Source: Arenicola marina (lineage: Eukaryota > Annelida > Polychaeta > Arenicolidae). Taken from it: a stretch of 64,000 nucleotides of DNA. Below, one piece after another: positions 36,358 through 47,502 of this stretch. The stretch is from the NCBI GenBank assembly GCA_964019135.1, contig OZ025263.1, positions 23,001,639-23,065,638 of the forward strand, in the 5' to 3' direction. A program made the position numbers and the translations under genes. Numbering within the stretch: the first letter of the stretch is position 1; every line of letters starts with the position of its first letter. The notes beneath the pieces were generated by a model. It was not told where the DNA came from and did no database searches. It was given only the letters and a program-made list of their open reading frames with translations.

Positions 36358-37773
36358 ACCATTGCCGGAACGTTGATGGATATGAAGAAAATCAGAAGTT
36401 TTTTTTATCTCGATCATTCATAAGAAATATAGAAGAAAAAACTGAACAAATCACTTGGAATCACCTAGCCCCTTCCCCTCCACCCTCCTAGTGGAGACGT
36501 CATCTTGTGGGTCGAAGTATCCTTATAAGGGCTGTGCAGTCGTTACGGGATCTTATCGAGACCCACGAGACAAGGATGCTCTACGTCAATGCCTAGCATC
36601 AACGGCCTGTACGTGCCGCCTGCCTTCCGGTTCTTTGCTTTCACTCGCTTCGCACACACAAATCGGCTCAGTGTCAGGCGTTCTAACGTGCTGCGCGGGG
36701 TTTTCCATGTCGTATGACGTGATAATCACCATGACTCGCATGTCTGCGCGCGATATCTATGGTTACGTAACAACGCTCCTTATATGGACCGACCAGGCGT
36801 CGACAATGGTGTCCCGTTTGTCGCAGAAATTTAAACATCGTTGATGTGTCTCAAAATACAACGCTTCCAACAGTCTCATCGAACGGACCACATGCATTAT
36901 AAAGACAAATGTATTATCTTCAACTATACTATTACTTCATAGCTAGCAATGCCTGGATCAACGCAAACAATAGTTTCACACCCACTCGATTCTACACGCA
37001 AAAACCGCGCAGCCAACCGGTTTCCAAAACTCAAACGTTGACTACAATGAGTGCGCGTCACGCAGCTGCAGCAAGGCACCAGCGTGATGCGCACTCTAAG
37101 AGCACGTGTTTTTGTTGGTCCACACAAGACCTAAACCGGCAATAGAACCCGCGAGAACTGTACAGCCCTTTTGGTGATGACCGTCATAATGTGCCAATAC
37201 AAGTTCAGGGGTAATAACACACGTCATCCTATTAGGATGATCTAGGATATTGTTTGTCTATGATGTAAGCCATAGAGCTTACGTCCATCCAACGTCTGTG
37301 TGCTGTAATATTGTCACGAATCCACAGCTGGTGTGAGTCTTGTTGTTGGACGTCGCTAGCGGCTCAGTTAGGCGGCTCATCTGGATGTGGATCGACAACA
37401 ACGTGTCTGGCTGGATAGTCGTAATGTGGGTGGGTTACCGAATCGAGCAACCTCCCATTCGCTAGGTGGAGCTACGCAAGCTTCCATTTGCCATGTGGCG
37501 CTACGCAAGCTCTGATTATACCGCCGCTGTCGGCCGGGGGGCAATTTTCAAGATTCTTGAAAAACGGTCAAATCACCTGTAATTTCTTGCAATATTATAA
37601 TTTCACTAATTAAACAAAAACTAACGAGCGCTGCATATTCAATACAATTTAAAACAATTCCATTGTTGTCTTGAAATTGACCAGTTCTGACAACATCTGC
37701 TAGCTTGTCTCAGCTCAGATCGGCTCGGCTGATTACACCGTGACACTTAACGGAGTCAATGTTAACAACAACT
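36358..37773. other. Rest of the gene D flank up to the LTR element
   Basis: Homologous to the A and C flanks but more diverged after about 37,480. The homology fades by about 37,700, shortly before the LTR element begins. Confidence 0.55.
37049..37096. other. Hairpin with 15-bp stem, gene D copy
   Basis: The same two arms as 26,068-26,115, with the same loop length. Confidence 0.7.
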
Positions 37774-38599
37774 TAAAAAGTTCACTCCTCGGGATGTCAT
37801 AAGCCGTCTGGAGTTACTGCTCAAGATTCGTGTTTTCCAGGTTCACCTGCAGCGCAGGGTTTTACGGGTTCGTGCGACAACTCGACGCTTCGAGTACATT
37901 TTCGATGGGTACTTTATTCCATCAGCGGATATCAACTTAATACAATCATTCCGACTCGAATCTAGCCCCGGCGGCTTAGCAGCAGTCCTCCGGGATTGTT
38001 GTCTTGGGCTGTGGTGTTCTTCGTCCTGGTGGTGTTCCCGGTCTTGCACGTGCTGCGTAATTGGGGAAGGTGTACACAGTTAAAGAGGTTAAATGCTGAC
38101 GATAGTAGTACGGGGCAACTTGGCTATAAGCGAAGTATTTTTATAACCCAATTACCTCAGGTCAGAGACCCCTTATCGTCGCACTCGGATGCACCGTCGT
38201 CACAGTCGGTGAACCGGTGTCCAAGTGTTTACAGTTTAGAATATACCTTCGTGGTCAAGGTTATAAATACCTAAATCAATTAGGCCAGGTGGCCGATTCA
38301 AATAACATATATGCAGAGCGTGGCAAATTCCTCGGGGGGATAATTGGTCATTTGGACGGCGTAGTAACGCTAACAGACACGCAAACTTGCAACAACCTGG
38401 GCGGCGTGAAGTACCCTCCTCAATATGCTTAAGAAACGGACGGCGCATTAACACCGCCGGTATAAAGGATATACACGTTAATTATAGAACTGGTCACGCG
38501 ATTTCTTACTTAGTCGCGTGGCTTTGCAAGAACTGTCGTTGTCGCAAATCACCTTGACTTGCAGAATTATAGGTTTGACCTAAAGTGGACTACTTTACA
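37774..38599 (+). repeat. Left LTR (deleted for its promoter)
   Basis: Matches 46,505-47,502 with scattered differences, from AAAGTTCACTCCTCGGGATG to GTGGACTACTTTACA. It lacks about 126 bp present in the right copy at 46,816-46,941 and one copy of a ~40-bp duplication. Confidence 0.75.
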
Positions 38600-40170
38600 C
38601 ACGCCCCTTTCCTTTTTGGAAAAAAACATACAATTTGCTTTTTCCATATAACGCTTTACCCCTCATCGTAAATACACAGTAAAGTAGGCAGTTATATTGA
38701 TACTTCGTTCAATCCTAGCCTATACCGTTTCCTACTGGATAATACAATACATCTTTATACGTCCATATCATGGTACAGCTCACTCGGGTTTGTCGGCCCC
38801 GAACGCGAAGAGCGTACTTGGGCCCGTAAGTTCGAACGGCGGAGGCCAAATATTTCGCTCCATGCTCATGTCCTATTCTAGGGCGAAATGTTTTGCCCCT
38901 GTCGTTTCGAACTTACCGGCCTTGGTTTGACAATATTCGTACGCTTCTCCGTCTCGCGTTCGTCCACTGCGTCTTCGTTAATCTGTGCAGCTTCTAACCT
39001 AACCTCTTGCCGTACCTGTGATACATTATACCCGCGCCTGCGTCGTTTGTGGCAGCCAATTATCTTCCGTCTGTACAATACGTAATACGAGATTGCGTCA
39101 CCCATAGGGTGAGATGACGTAAAATGTAAAATCCAGATTACGTCTTCGGTCCACTACAATGACCTTGATCTTAACAGTTGATTTGACTGTGACTTTGACC
39201 TGTGACCTACAGACCCCGTTAACGAACTTGCTCGGATATCGATGAGTAAATTTATACGACGAAATGTTGCGTTTTGTGGCCTACACAGAGTGCACAGACA
39301 CACCCTGATATCCAGATTTGACCATTCAAATTCGTATTTAGCCTCTAAGATCCAGATTTGATACCTCAGATCGATATTGACCCCTCAGATCCGGCAGCTC
39401 CATAACTGTCGTTATAGTGAGCATTCTCTCAATTGTTAGCCCCATCCCAAAAGTAAAAGTCACCCACCACCCCAGCCTGAACCCCCCCCCCCCCAACAAC
39501 AGTACGCCTGCACTGGCACCGGGGTCGCTGTCACAGCTCGCGACATTGAAGAGATTGGCTGTAATGTTGTTATAATGAGATTAGCAAGCCGCGCGGTGTT
39601 GACATCTCGATAAGCCAAGTGACGAGTCCCCGGCCACACATCATTGAGGTCGGCCAGCTGTTTTTTTTCTTAATAGTTAATAGCTCTCATAGGGTCCTAT
39701 GTTAAAGTTTAGCAGTTTTTTGCAGACAAACTAATTAGGCGATTTGCAAAATTCAAAGACGTTATACAAGTTATCTACGGGCTCAATACGTGACATAATG
39801 TACAGCGTCATTAAATGAAAACTGTGAACGTTATAGCGATTTTCCCGATTTTTGGTCCAATCTACCAATGGTTAAGGAACAAACAAAAGATTCATGTGAC
39901 CTTGACCTTTGGCGTACATACCCCGCTAACGAACTTGACCGAGATATGTCGAATACCTATCGATGGGTAAAGTTACAGAACAAAATGTTGCGTTTTACGA
40001 CCTACCGAGCGCGCGCACACACGCACACACACACACACACAGACAGACAAACGAAAGAAGTAATAGATGCCGTAAAATCGAAGATTTTACGTCATAATAA
40101 CATGCCGATGGCGGCCGTCATACCACTCATGGCTATTACGATCGTCCATGGCATGCGTCCGCCATGGAAG
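38600..40170. other. Element interior of unknown origin with nuclear-receptor-type repeats
   Basis: TGACCTTGA/TGACCT words lie at 39,150-39,210 and 39,898-39,910. Each is followed by a related stretch with TAACGAACTTG and AAATGTTGCGTTTT, so the same dispersed repeat occurs twice in the same orientation. A C-run lies at 39,482 and (CA)n at 40,015. I see no protein motif. Confidence 0.45.
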
Positions 40171-40175
40171 CCCTA

Positions 40176-41868
40176 AGTGACTGGTGGCGGCGGGTATGAT
40201 AGTTCGTGTAGAGCGTCCAGGCTGATGTCTGTTATTTCGCCCATTGCCTTCCAGGCAGGGGCGTCAAGGTGGTGCAAGATGGTCTCGTTCGTCACGAGGT
40301 TCGATAGTCCCACCGGGACAACTGGAAGTGGTGCCAAGGACATGACGACCGCGGAACTGCGGGTCGTCAGGCTGCTTATGGTTCATCCGTGTCCCCGAAT
40401 CTGGCACCCAGAGAGCAACTGGACGGAGTATACTCCTGGTGTCAGGGTGTCGTGCCGTTCCGGTTGTCCATTGCAGTAGAGGGAATAGCCTTCTCCGCTG
40501 CTAGAGATGATAAAGATGCCCGGCCTCAGCTATTGCACCTTCGTTCCGTCGTCTGGCGGGCTACTGAGTGTGACCCGGTAGAGTTGACGTAACGAGGTGT
40601 CGTCGGTGAGGACTCCGCGGGGGCATTTGAAGGCGTCTCGGTCATAAACAGGTCCGGTGCGGCAGATCGCCGGACGAGATCCTTGGCATGCCTGGGGTTC
40701 AAAGATGCCACCCGTTTGGGTGTGGATCGCCACGTCGCCGGGAACATGTAGTCGTACGCTGATCGTCGAGTTTCCGTATACTGGCCATGTCCAAATACGA
40801 TATCGAAGGAAAAACGAGTCTCCGTTCATCTTGCCACATGGGTTCGATTCGAGAATGCTCGTAGAAGGACGGAAGGGGGGGGGGCGCTTGGAAACCAGCA
40901 CGTCTGCCGGCTCCGACGATGCGCTGTAGTTCCGTGGGTGGCAATATCTCTTCCATGAGCCATCCCAGCTCCAGCGACGCCAGTTGACGGTGGTATTGGT
41001 CCAACTGTCGTAGCCACAAATTATGGGCAGTCTCTAGGTTGTTTAATGCTCTATCAATACGTACTTCCACTAGAAGGGAGCCCATCTTGTCATGCTGTGT
41101 TTCCCAGTTGACCGACCCGCGTGCCTTTTCTATCTGCCTTCGGCATTCCTTCTCCCTCCGTGGCGGTGCCGAATAGTTTGTTCGACAGCTCTCAGACGAA
41201 GTTCAGTATTCCGCACCTAGCCCGGGCCCTGGGTTCGATGAGGAACATGGTTTGTCGAATATCGTCAATGCGTTGTTGCCAAGCCGCTCTGGTGGCGTTC
41301 AGCGGCTCTCGGTATCCGTGAAGCTTGTGAATTACGGTTTCGAATTCACGAAGGGTGTCCCGCAGACCTGGTTCTTCTGTGGGGATGTCGAGAACGACGC
41401 GCACTCTCCAGGTCGCGGTTTGCTTGTTCGTTTGTTCTTTACCCGTAATCAGCAATCCGTCTGTTAAGGCGAGGGGCATTTTATTCTGTAAGGTCATCAC
41501 ACTGTGCATGATGGCGCAGTAAACGAGGACACCAAGGCAATGGCTTTCCATCTCGCTGCTTTCTGCGCGTCAGGGGATGGTGAATCGTGCCGCCGCTTCC
41601 GAAGGTGGGAGATGATGGGATCTACCTCGATGTCCGGGTCCTGGTATTGATCGGCTGCTTCTCCTGCTCTCCGGCCGAGTTGTCGGCTTCGTTGTGAGGC
41701 TCGTCTCGTTTCGTCGTGGCTTATATCCGCCTTGCCCGTATTGCACAATGATGGGTTGCATTGCTCAATGCTCGTTGGGTCGGCGTCCATTGGTTCGTAT
41801 CGTGGGTCCGTCACGCTAGGTGCGTCCATAGCGGGGGCGTTTACGACCTCCCTCTCGTCATTCTGCAA
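40176..41868 (-). pseudogene. Env-like pseudogene of an invertebrate retroelement (F-protein type)
   Basis: The - strand carries successive open pieces (about 41,868-41,497, 41,551-41,192, 41,085-40,699, 40,901-40,530 and on to about 40,176) that must be in different frames, so there are at least three frameshifts. Near 41,200 an Arg-rich stretch (RARAR) is followed by GILNF, and about 30 bp on by LFGTAT. This resembles the cleavage and fusion-peptide region of errantivirus and baculovirus-F-like envelope proteins. Further on, near 40,480, come Cys-containing ectodomain segments. The Arg motif is imperfect for a furin site and no membrane anchor is visible at the end. It cannot make a functional envelope. 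The assignment is by motif only. Confidence 0.6.
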
Positions 41869-42215
41869 ATAGCAGGAACTTCGTATCTCCCTGCGTTTTG
41901 CCGAGCAGGCAATTCGTCTCTCCCTGCGTTTTGCCGAGCAGACAATTCGTCTCTCCCTGCGTTTTGCCGAGCAGGCAATTCGTCTCTCCCTGCGTTTTGC
42001 AGTGCAGGCAGATCATCTTTGTTGACGGGATCGCTAGGTGCAAAGCGCAGCCGCCGGCGTTGCTGGGCTCTGAGTGGCCTAGGGCGACATTCGTCCCAGC
42101 CAATCGCGGGGTCCACTAGTTTAATCTTCTCGCGGTGAAGCACCCGGCTGCGACCCGTCTGTTGTTGTCGCACGAACTCGTAAAACCCTGCGCTGCAGGT
42201 GAACCTGGAAAACAC
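41841..42215 (-). pseudogene. Probable C-terminal pol (integrase tail) fragment with a 33-bp repeat
   Basis: Just upstream of env on the same strand, the frame contains VLHREKIKLVDPAIGWDE. This is like the end of gypsy-type integrases, which fits the order pol then env. It then runs into about four 33-bp repeats (NAGRDELPARQ; 41,880-42,020). Most of pol is missing. Confidence 0.45.
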
Positions 42216-42271
42216 GAATCTTGAGAAGTAACTCCAGACGGCTTATGACATCCCGAGGAGTGAACTTTTCA
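42164..42271 (-). repeat. Inverted fragment of the LTR start
   Basis: The reverse complement matches the first ~107 bp of both LTRs (TTGAAAAGTTCACTCCTCGG to GTTCGTGCGACAAC) and then passes directly into the pol tail. This is a junction that a normal element would not have. Confidence 0.75.
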
Positions 42272-42283
42272 ATGGCGATCCCG

Positions 42284-42660
42284 ACGATATTAATCGTGGA
42301 GTGCCGGAGTTGCCGTAACTGCTTCCCGACCCAATTCTATGGTCGGCATACTTGTTGCGGACAGTCCACGCCGTCGTCCGTCCCTACCGTGCTGCTGCCC
42401 GTCGGCAGTCTACTCCGGTTAGGAGCCATTACGTTGCGGACGGTGTTTCCAAACGAGCCACCACCGCCGGCCGTACTCAATTTCACCGAGGTGATCCTTT
42501 CCCCCACTCCCATCGTTCCCCAGGGCGAGCGGTACGAGGTGGACGTCAGCGACATTTCAGAAGACGAGGACGAGGATGAGACGAGGACGAGGATGAGGAC
42601 GAGGAACATAACACGTTGCGCGATTGGGCCGCCTCTAGTGACGACAACGAGAGTGTCATA
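42284..42660 (+). other. Open frame with a Cys/His cluster and an acidic tract
   Basis: The + frame has CRSCRNCFPTQFYGRHTCCG, which looks like a small zinc finger, then a Pro-rich part and an EDEDEDE tract. It overlaps the inverted LTR fragment at its start. Near 42,590 the best continuation (ending WQAKVEFNRVF) is in another frame. It may be a further piece of the element. I cannot name it. Confidence 0.3.
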
Positions 42661-42694
42661 TGGCAAGCCAAAGTGGAATTTAATAGAGTATTTG

Positions 42695-43208
42695 TTCAAA
42701 TATTTGCACATATGTCCAAATATTTGCACATATGTCCAAATATTTGCACATATGTGCAATTGAATTAAAGATATGTGCAATTGAATTAAAGATATATGCA
42801 ATTGAATTAAAGATATGTCCAAATATTTGCACATATCTTTAATTCAATTGCACATATGTGTAATTGAATTTAACATATGTAAAATTGATTTGGACATATC
42901 TTTAATTCAATTAAACATATGTACAAATGCTTCTGATTCAGACATATGTGCAATTCAATTGCACATATGTTTAATTCAATTGTACATATGTTTAATTCAA
43001 TTGTACATATGTCCAAATCATTTGCACATATGTCCAAATAATTTGCACATATGTTGAATTCAATTGCACATATGTTGAATTCAATTTCACATATGTTGAA
43101 TTCAATTGCACATATGTTGAATTCAATTGCACATATCTCCAAATAATTTGCACATATGTTGAATTCAATTGCACATATGTTGAATTCAATTGCACATATG
43201 TTTAATTC
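42695..43208. repeat. 21-bp palindrome-rich satellite, left array
   Basis: Units like AATTCAATTGCACATATGTT, spaced about 21 bp, each with CAATTG and CATATG palindromes. Early units have AAATATTTG or AATTAAAG in place of the EcoRI-like GAATTC. Confidence 0.93.
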
Positions 43209-45060
43209 ACACTTTCCCCTCCTCCTTCACCTCCACCTCCACCGCCCACCTCTACTTCCATTCCCACCGCCACCGCCACCCAACCTCCACCCCCCTCCCC
43301 CTCCCCCTCCATCCCTGCCCCCACCTCCACCTCCACCTCCACCTCCACCTCCACCTCCGCCTCCACCTGCGAAGCCACCTCCTCCACATCCAGCCCCACC
43401 CCACTTCTATCCCCACCCCAGCTCCACCTCCACCTCCACCTCCACCTGCGAAGCCACCTCCTCCACATCCACCCCCACCCCACTTCTATCAACACCCCAG
43501 CTCCACCTCCACCTCCACCTCCACCTGCGAAGCCACCTCCTCCACATCCACCCCCACCCCACTTCTATCCCCACCCCAGCTCCACCTCCAACTCCACCTC
43601 CACCTGCGAAGCCACCTCCTCCACATCCAGCCCCACCCCACTTCTATCCCCACCCCAGCTCTACCTCCACCTCCACCTCCACCTCCACCTGCAAAGCCAC
43701 CTCCTCCACATCCACCCCCACCCCACTTCTATCCCCACCCCAGCTCCACCTCCACCTCCACCTGCGAAGCCACCTCCTCCACATCCACCCCCACCCCACT
43801 TCTATCCCCACCCCAGCTCCACGTCCACCTCCACTTCCACCTCCACCTCCACCTCCACCTCCACCTCCACCTCCACCTCCACCTCCACCTGCAAAGCCAC
43901 CTCCTCCACATCCACCCTCACCCCACTTCTATCCCCACCCCAGCTCCACCTCCACCTCTACCTGCGAAGCCACCTCCTCCACATCCCCCCCCCCCACTTC
44001 TATCGCCACCCTAGCTTCACCTCCACCTCCACCTCCACCTCCACCTCCACCTCCACCTCCACCTACATCCCCACCTCCACCTCCACCTGCAAAGTAACCT
44101 CCGCCTCCTCCACATCCACCCCACCCACTTCCATCCCCACCCCCACCCACTTCCATCCCCACCCCTACCCACTTCCATACCCACCCCCACCTCCACCTCC
44201 ATCTCCACGTCCATCTCTACGTCCATCTCCACGTCCATCTCCACGTCCATCTCCACGTCCATCTCCACGTCCATCTCCACGTCCACGTCCATCTCCACGT
44301 CCACGTCCAAGTCCACGTCCACCTCCACCTCCACCTCCACCTCCACCTCCACCTCCACCTCCACATCCACATCCACCTCCACCTCCACCTCCACCCACCT
44401 CCAACCCAGCTCCAACCCCCACCTCAACCCCCACCTCAACCCCCCACCCCCACCCCCACCCCCGCCCCCACCCCCACCTCTTCCTCTTCCACCTCCGCCT
44501 CCAACCCAATCTCTGCCTTCACCCACCTCCTCCTCCCCCTTCCCGTCCCCTCCCCTCCACCTGCACCGACACCTACACCCGCACCTGCACCGACACCTAC
44601 ACCCGCACCTGCACCGACACCTACACCCGCACCTGCACCGACACCTACACCCGCACCTGCACCGAAACCTACACCCGCACCTGGACCGACACCTACTCCC
44701 GCTCCTGCACCTCCACCGCCCACCTCTACTTCCATTTCCACCGCCACCGCCGCCCCACCGGCAAAGCCACCTCCGCCTCCTCCACATCCACCTGCAAAGC
44801 CACCTCCGCCTCCTCCACATCCACCTGCAAAAGTCACCTCCGCCTCCCCCACCCCCACCCCCACCTCCACCTCCACCTCCACCTCCACCTCCACCTCCAC
44901 CTCCACCTCCATCACAACAGCCACCTTCACCTCCAAAGCCACCTCTGCCTCCTTCACCTCCACCCCCACCCCCACCCCCACCCCCACCCCCACCCCACCC
45001 CCACCCCCACCTCCACCTCCACCACCTCCATCTCCTCCAACTCCTCCACCTCCACCTCCA
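43209..45060. repeat. (CCACCT)n C-rich satellite with higher-order units
   Basis: The base unit is the hexamer CCACCT. From 43,370 to 43,980 it is organised into about seven blocks, each with GCGAAGCCACCTCCTCCACA and CCCCACTTCTATCCCCACCC. Further on are GTCCATCTCCAC and GCACCGACACCTACACCC repeats. Long Pro/Thr frames (+) and Gly/Trp/Arg frames (-) are open only because of the hexamer. Confidence 0.95.
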
Positions 45061-45205
45061 CTTCGAATTCGAATTAATGATAACATTAATTCATTTGAAT
45101 TAATGATATCATTAATTCGAATTAATGTTATCATTAATTGAAATAATGATAACATTACTTCATTCGAATTAATGATATCATTAATTCGAATTAATGATAA
45201 CATTA
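45061..45205. repeat. 22-bp perfect palindrome satellite
   Basis: Units built from GAATTAATGAT followed by its own reverse complement, alternating with a variant that has GATAAC or GTTATC in the centre. About six units. Confidence 0.9.
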
Positions 45206-45545
45206 ATTTGGAATTGCACATATGTCCAATTCATTTGGACATATGTGCAAATGAATTGGACATATGTACAATTGAATTTGACATATGTGCAATTCATTTG
45301 GACATATGTCTAAATCATTTGCACATATGTGCAAATGAATTGGACATATGTACAATTGAATTGGACATATGTACAATTCATTTGGACATATGTATAATTC
45401 ATTTACACATATGTCTAAATAGGGGTCTTTAAAGATATCTTTAATTGAATTGAACATATGTTGAATTCATTTGGACATATGTGCAATTGAATTACACATA
45501 TGTTTAATTCATTTGGACATATGTGCAAATATTTGAACATATGTG
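45206..45545. repeat. 21-bp palindrome-rich satellite, right array
   Basis: The same family as 42,695-43,208, with units such as CAATTGAATTGGACATATGT. It is interrupted at about 45,420 by AGGGGTCTTTAAAGATATC. Confidence 0.93.
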
Positions 45546-45674
45546 CAAATACTCTATTAAATTCCACTTTGGCTTGCCATAGTGTCATAGACGTGTCCAG
45601 TGACAACCTCATCACGTTGCACCTGATTAACGACCCTACCCTTCATTAAAACGGTACTAAGAAAGTAACTCAGC

Positions 45675-46507
45675 ATGGATGCCCACTTCGTCCAATCCTT
45701 TGACCAGTTCGCCGCCCTGGTGATCCGAGGCAAGGACGAGGAACAACGAAGGGACGCAGAGCGGTTGCTTGCCTCGAGCGAGAGCAAGATGCGAGAGGAC
45801 TTTGTACGGCTAACAAGGGTTTGTGATGGGTCGAGTCCGGCTGCCATGCGGGCCTGGATAACGGATATCACCCTGGCCCACGACCAGGTCGGCGACAACG
45901 GGATGATCGAAGTCGCAGCGAAGACCGTCACGGGTCCATTCCGCCACGAGCTAGAGCGATTCATAAAAAACACCATGAGGGCGACGCAAGTGGTACGCAG
46001 GGCGATCCCCTGGGCCGATCTACGGGACCATCTCTCGGTCCAGTTCTTAAATGCTGATGAGGCCGCTCCTCTCCGGGACGAGGTCGAACAACTGCGCCAG
46101 TCCGCTTACGAACCGGACGCGCAGTTTTCCTGGCGCGGTTCAGGGAAGTTGCGGACGCGGCCTACCCAGGGGCGCAGCGAAACGTAGACCAAGAGAGGAT
46201 CTTGGTACGAGTCTACGCCAGTGGATTACGCCAGAGCGCTATAGTCCGGAAACTGGTGGAAGAGGTCAACCCCGCCACCTTCGAATTGGCGATCGCCGCT
46301 GTACGCCTCCACAGCGAGCGAAAAGACGCGTATTCCCGACTAGGACGAAGGGAGGAGGAGGCGATGGAGGTGGGCGTGGTTACGCGTGAACCCACCTCCG
46401 CCCCCGCTCCCGCCGGAAGCAACCTCACCGCTAGGAAGGTGGACCAGGGCGTACGGTCATTTTGGAGGGGAATGTCACCACCGGAATCCTGGCGACCTCG
46501 CCGTTGA
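45675..46507 (+). pseudogene. Gag-like capsid pseudogene
   Basis: An ATG at 45,675 opens a charged, helical protein without cysteines, apart from one near residue 50. It contains PWADLRDHLSVQFL, a pattern typical of retrotransposon Gag capsids. The frame stops at 46,187, but the capsid-like sequence continues from about 46,121 in another frame (RFREVADAAYPG and on) to 46,507, where it meets the right LTR. The switch lies at a TTTT run, so a one-base deletion is likely. No CCHC zinc knuckle is seen. The 5' leader, pol and env expected downstream are missing. Confidence 0.6.
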
Positions 46508-47502
46508 AAAGTTCACTCCTCGGGATGTCATCGGCGTCTGGAGTTATTGGAGTTACTCAAGATTCGCGTTTTCCAGGTTCACCTGCAGCGCAGGGTTTTA
46601 CGTGTTTTTCCGGTTCACCTGCAGCGCAGGGTTTTACGGGTTCGTGCGACAACGCGACACTTCGAGTACATTTCGACGTGTACTTTATTCCATCAGCGAA
46701 TATCAACTTAATACAATCATTCCGTCTCGAATCTAGCCCCGGCGGCTTAGCAGCAGTCCTCCGGAATTGCTGTCTTGGGCTGTGGTGTTCTTCGTCTTGG
46801 TGGTGGTCCCGGTCTCCGATTGTGTGTCGAGTTCTTCGTCTTCCTTCTCGCTATATATACTGCCTTACCAGTCAGTATCTCGTGACTTCATTGTTTCCTT
46901 TTATCGCTTTGATGCCCATTTATATTTCTAATATAATCACTTGCACGTGCTGCGTAATTGGAGAAGGGGGTATAGAAATTAAGGAGTATAAATGCTGATG
47001 ATAGTAGTACGGGGCAACTTGACTATAAGCGAAGTATTTTTATAACCCAATTACCTCAGGTCTTAGAAACCCTTAACGTCGCACTCGGATGCACCGTCGT
47101 CACAGTCGGTGAACCGGTGTCCAAGTGTTTACAGTTTGGAACAAACTTTCGTGGTCAAGGTTGTAAATACCTCTAAATCAATTAGGCCAGGTGGCCGACT
47201 CAAAATAACATATATGCAGAGGGTGGCGAATTCCTCGGGGGGATAATTGGTTATTTGGACGGCGTAGTAACGCTAACAGACATGCAAACTTGCAATAGCC
47301 TGGGCGGCGTGAAATACCCTCCTCAATATGCTTAACAAACGGACGGCGCATTAACACCGCCGGTATAAAGGAGATACACGTTTATTATAGTACTGGTCAC
47401 GCGATTTCTTACTTGGTCTCGTGGCTTTGCAAGAGCTGTCGTTGTCGCAAATCACCGTGACTTGCAGAATTATAGCTTCGACCTAAAGTGGACTACTTTA
47501 CA
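46473..47502 (+). repeat. Right LTR
   Basis: Homology with the left LTR starts at about 46,505. A polypurine-like GGAGGGGAA at 46,464-46,472 followed by TGTCACC suggests the true start may be 46,473. It ends CA at 47,502. It carries a tandem repeat of GGTTCACCTGCAGCGCAGGG near 46,577 and 46,612. Confidence 0.7.
46852..46876 (+). promoter_or_regulatory. Putative LTR core promoter
   Basis: TATATATA at 46,852-46,859 is followed by an initiator-like TCAGT at 46,872-46,876. This block is absent from the left LTR. Confidence 0.4.

Larger units (their letters stand above)
42660..45580. repeat. 35-bp perfect inverted repeat bounding the satellite block
   Basis: 42,660-42,694 (TGGCAAGCCAAAGTGGAATT within it) is the exact reverse complement of 45,546-45,580. 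The arms are 2,851 bp apart, and everything between them is satellite. Confidence 0.9.
37774..47502 (+). mobile_element. Disrupted Ty3/gypsy-like LTR retroelement with env, nested satellites and inverted parts
   Basis: Direct terminal repeats bound the element. The left one begins at 37,774 and the right one ends at 47,502. AACT lies just before the left repeat and just after the right one, a possible 4-bp target duplication. Inside, in + order, are: host-type repeat (38,600-40,170), env remnant (-), pol tail (-), LTR fragment (-), an acidic open frame (+), a 2.85-kb satellite block, and gag remnant (+). No reverse transcriptase or complete integrase is left. The mixed orientations mean this is not a simple provirus. 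It may be two partial copies rearranged, or a later inversion. All genes are broken. Confidence 0.65.

Noticed and set aside
43156..45221. Long Pro/Thr- and Gly/Arg-rich frames on both strands
   Set aside because: They arise from the CCACCT hexamer, whose length is divisible by three; there is no domain, start context or splice signal.
45557..45976. 139-codon frame on the - strand
   Set aside because: It is antisense to the gag-like frame, which has the better family match.
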